Positions 6,399-7,711 of a DNA stretch of 7,711 bases are shown piece after piece (within the stretch, counting starts at the first letter, position 1; every line of letters begins with the position of its first letter). The notes under the pieces were generated by a model. It saw nothing but the letters and a program-made list of their open reading frames with translations, did no database searches and was not told where the DNA came from. Made by a program: the position numbers and the translations under genes. Origin of the DNA: Syntrophobacteria bacterium (lineage in GTDB: Bacteria > Desulfobacterota > DSWW01). The stretch spans positions 1 through 7,711 of the forward strand of contig JAQYVQ010000098.1 in assembly GCA_030145435.1 (NCBI GenBank). Reading direction: 5' to 3'.

Positions 6399-6404
6399 AT
6401 TATA
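6399..6404 (-). promoter_or_regulatory. Possible -10 element upstream of the Crp/Fnr-type gene
   Basis: A perfect TATAAT on the - strand lies within ATTATAAT, a self-complementary stretch, so it also reads as TATAAT on the + strand at 6401-6406. The best -35 candidate at normal spacing (TCACTA) is poor. It lies about 107 bases before the regulator start, just inside the left end of the RAYT element. If real, the element supplies the promoter. Confidence 0.25.
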
Positions 6405-6441
6405 ATAGAAAAATAGCAGCTTAGTGAGGCACAAATAGAAC

Positions 6442-7197
6442 TTAGAGGCCACTTTCTATGCTCGAAAATCGACTGTAAACACTGCGTCCTTCCTTGATTA
6501 TGCCGCCTGCCACCCCATCATCAAGCTCTACTCGTCTGCCTCGGGCCTTGGATCCTAGTTCTTCTTTTATGGTCTCAAGGAACGCCTGTCCACCCACAGC
6601 CAGACTATGTGTCCATTTTTTTTCACGACACGGTGCACCTTCTTCCAGTGCGTCATCAACCCAATTCCGTCTCATTGCCACCAAAGCCGCTTCATCATTG
6701 ATGTCTAACGCTCGCATCAACTCTTTACGATCGATAATTGAGTATCTTTTTCGCTGCGCCATTAGTTCATAATAACCGCAGAAAGGCCATTGACAAGGAT
6801 GAGAAACGACTCCGGCCCGTACCATATTCAAATCGATGTAGATCATAGCATGAACAAAGTGGTGATTGTTTTCCACAGCGGTTGCATGATAACGGTCTTG
6901 CCAAAAGGCGCCCCCCCTACCCTTTCTTAAGTTGAACTCCTGTGCAACTCTCCCTGCTACGAGTTGCATCGAACGGGGAATAACCCCAACGCCGGTGTCT
7001 TTGACGAATAGATGAACATGGTTGGAAGTGATCATGTAGTTGAGGACACAAAGCCCGTAACGCTTCCTTGCTTCAAAAAGCCAACGAAGCCATCGTTGAC
7101 GATCGATGTTGTAGGTAAGCAGGAAAGATCTTTCGTGGCAACGGTGAGTAAGGTGCCAGAAATAACCAGGAATAAAATGTCTGGAGGCGCGAGGCAT
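6442..7197 (-). CDS. REP-associated tyrosine transposase (RAYT, Y1/HUH family)
   Basis: This protein has 251 residues from ATG 7197-7195. The frame extends to 7290, but MPRASRHFIPGYFWHLTHRC is the normal beginning of this family, so the internal ATG is preferred; its ribosome binding site is weak. The HUH metal-binding motif is His60-Val-His62 within MITSNHVHLFV. GGAFWQDRYHATAVE (about 95-109) and MIYIDLNMVRAGVV (118-131) are strongly conserved in the family, and Tyr120 is a candidate DNA-attacking tyrosine. The C-terminal KWTHSLAVGGQAFLETIKEELG and GRRVELDDGVAG mark the longer RAYT type. By family knowledge it cuts and joins single-stranded DNA at REP-like hairpins. It is flanked by inverted GGGTCGGACCA copies, which supports this role. 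The gene looks intact. Confidence 0.9.
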   Translation of the reverse strand: MPRASRHFIPGYFWHLTHRCHERSFLLTYNIDRQRWLRWLFEARKRYGLCVLNYMITSNHVHLFVKDTGVGVIPRSMQLVAGRVAQEFNLRKGRGGAFWQDRYHATAVENNHHFVHAMIYIDLNMVRAGVVSHPCQWPFCGYYELMAQRKRYSIIDRKELMRALDINDEAALVAMRRNWVDDALEEGAPCREKKWTHSLAVGGQAFLETIKEELGSKARGRRVELDDGVAGGIIKEGRSVYSRFSSIESGL

Positions 7198-7263
7198 CGT
7201 TTTCAACTCGGCGACTATACTCTGAACCAATATAGGCGATGATGGAACTGTATTGCAGCAAAA

Positions 7264-7281
7264 GGGGTGCCAACCCCCTTT
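7264..7281. repeat. Small hairpin upstream of the transposase gene
   Basis: GGGGT (7264-7268) pairs with ACCCC (7273-7277) around the loop GCCA. The stem extends to AAA/TTT (7261-7263 with 7279-7281) if one C is bulged. It lies in the 5' leader of the transposase gene. It may be a transposase-binding or leader structure. Confidence 0.35.
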
Positions 7282-7324
7282 AGAGGCCAAATTCTCCGGT
7301 CAAAAGCTAGATCTTAAGATAATA

Positions 7325-7345
7325 AAGGGCCTATTTCAGGCCCTT
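7325..7345 (-). terminator. Possible intrinsic terminator for the right-end gene
   Basis: On the - strand AAGGGCCT-GAAAT-AGGCCCTT forms a perfect 8-base-pair, GC-rich stem with a 5-base loop, followed by the U-rich TATTATCTT. It lies downstream of the partial gene ending at 7542 and upstream of the transposase gene, so it could insulate the element. The gap of about 200 bases after the stop codon and the imperfect T-run lower confidence. Confidence 0.4.
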
Positions 7346-7372
7346 ATGTTGTGAAATATCAGACACATAGTC

Positions 7373-7434
7373 TGGTCCGACCCTATCAACTACTCTATCA
7401 ACTACTATACTATGGTCCGACCCTATCAACTACT
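7373..7434. repeat. Interleaved repeats: two 22-base copies and three 12-base copies
   Basis: An identical 22-base sequence beginning TGGTCCGACCC and ending ACTACT occurs at 7373-7394 and 7413-7434, with a 40-base period. Its last part, CTATCAACTACT, is also present as a tandem copy at 7395-7406, giving three copies at 7383-7394, 7395-7406 and 7423-7434. On the - strand these read GTAGTTGATAG next to the GGTCGGACC palindrome. A GTAG tetranucleotide near a hairpin is a known mark of RAYT target sequences. Two copies are too few and too irregular for a CRISPR array. Confidence 0.75.
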
Positions 7435-7541
7435 ATTAACCTAGAACGGAGAGTGGAGGAGGTTCTTAAGGCCGATAGAAAAGTGGAAGAGAATGCAGTT
7501 CTAGCGATTGATTATAGAAACCTCTTCTTTATTTCAGTACC

Positions 7542-7711
7542 CTAATCAATTAGGCCGCTCACTTTCTCAGCCCATGCGCCTATCTTCTCCCTGTCCCGCC
7601 AGTCTTCACTTTCGGTAACGCCAATAAAGTTCATTATCATCTTCTCAAGAGCATCAAGTCTGGAAAACTCAACCCCGCCGCCGAATCTTCCTATGTCAAC
7701 CGGCACAATAT
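7542..7711 (-). CDS. Unrecognised protein, C-terminal 55 residues (start outside window)
   Basis: On the - strand a frame is open from the window edge (first full codon at 7709) to TAG at 7544-7542. It encodes 55 residues beginning IVPVDIGRFGGGVEFSRLDA, then LEKMIMNFIGVTESEDWRDR, ending EKIGAWAEKVSGLID. The text is rich in charged and amphipathic stretches and looks like a real helical C-terminus, and the other two frames on this strand have early stops. I do not recognise the family. No cysteine, signal or membrane segment is visible. It lies outside the RAYT element ends. Confidence 0.55.
   Translation of the reverse strand, partial: IVPVDIGRFGGGVEFSRLDALEKMIMNFIGVTESEDWRDREKIGAWAEKVSGLID

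Larger units (their letters stand above)
6375..7423. mobile_element. REP/RAYT-type element bounded by GGGTCGGACCA inverted repeats
   Basis: The left end carries GGGTCGGACCA at 6375-6385. The right end carries its inverse, TGGTCCGACCC, at 7373-7383 and again at 7413-7423. All copies point inward. The core GGTC-G-GACC is itself a small palindrome, as expected of REP-like sequences bound by such transposases. The transposase gene lies inside. The true right boundary could be either copy. No target duplication is evident. Confidence 0.55.
7198..7541. other. Intergenic stretch upstream of the transposase gene
   Basis: This 344-base region holds the 7264-7281 hairpin, a 10-base palindrome ATCTTAAGAT (7311-7320), the 7325-7345 hairpin and the 7373-7434 repeats. 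From 7435 to 7541 I see nothing recognisable. The open frame on the + strand across 7351-7545 encodes the repeats and has no family character. Confidence 0.5.

Noticed and set aside
6442..7289. 10-base direct repeat TTAGAGGCCA at 6442-6451 and 7280-7289 as target duplication of the transposon
   Set aside because: The left copy contains the stop codon of the transposase gene, this type of element does not normally make target duplications, and 10-base matches are expected by chance in a window of this size.
7373..7434. Possible CRISPR array
   Set aside because: There are only two 22-base copies, the unit between them is itself made of the same repeat, and no cas gene is present. The context fits RAYT target repeats.
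1..7711. tRNA or rRNA genes
   Set aside because: No GGTTCGAATCC-type T-arm with a matching cloverleaf, nor any conserved rRNA stretch, was noticed on either strand.

Overview
The window reads as a piece of a GC-rich bacterial chromosome, most likely a deltaproteobacterium (Desulfobacterota). This is an inference from gene content: a DUF362 protein beside an AmmeMemoRadiSam-type radical SAM enzyme, a DUF374 acyltransferase, and a REP-associated tyrosine transposase. It falls into a compact GC-rich left half (1-4248) with all genes on the + strand, and a lower-GC, patchwork right half (about 4249-7711) with all genes on the - strand.

Left half. The 3' part of a radical SAM gene (1-438) is followed by a DUF374/LPLAT-like acyltransferase (499-1299). 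A secreted gluzincin-like zinc peptidase (1300-2085) abuts it directly: the acyltransferase stop TAG is followed at once by a TTG start. A good sigma70-type promoter (2082-2111) overlaps the peptidase stop codon and probably starts a new unit. That unit holds a DUF362 protein (2144-3061) and a radical SAM enzyme of the AmrS family (3085-4248), which unusually begins with a twin-arginine-like export signal. Its usual partners (Memo and AMMECR1) are not in the window.

Right half. Between 4249 and 4631 lies what looks like a broken PIN-domain (VapC-type) toxin gene on the - strand. Its recognisable end is intact, but the upstream part is in another frame and the beginning is missing where the next gene starts. 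Next comes a two-gene unit read leftward: a Crp/Fnr-type regulator (6292-5684), then an extended-SDR NAD-dependent epimerase/reductase (5618-4632). Two perfect inverted repeats sit in the 65-base gap between them and are candidate operator or leader structures. The regulator resembles the Bacteroidota style of the family, and base composition changes at this module, so lateral acquisition is plausible.

Further right is a transposase of the Y1/HUH RAYT family (7197-6442). It is bracketed by inward-facing copies of an 11-base quasi-palindrome, GGGTCGGACCA: one on the left and two on the right. The right copies are interleaved with a 12-base repeat, CTATCAACTACT, and this looks like a REP/RAYT element. 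The window ends with the last 55 codons of an unrecognised gene on the - strand (7711-7542), probably followed by a hairpin terminator.

No rRNA, tRNA or CRISPR array was seen. No convincing complete novel system is visible. The points most worth following are the Tat-like radical SAM enzyme paired with DUF362, the regulator/epimerase pair with its palindromes, and the RAYT element ends.
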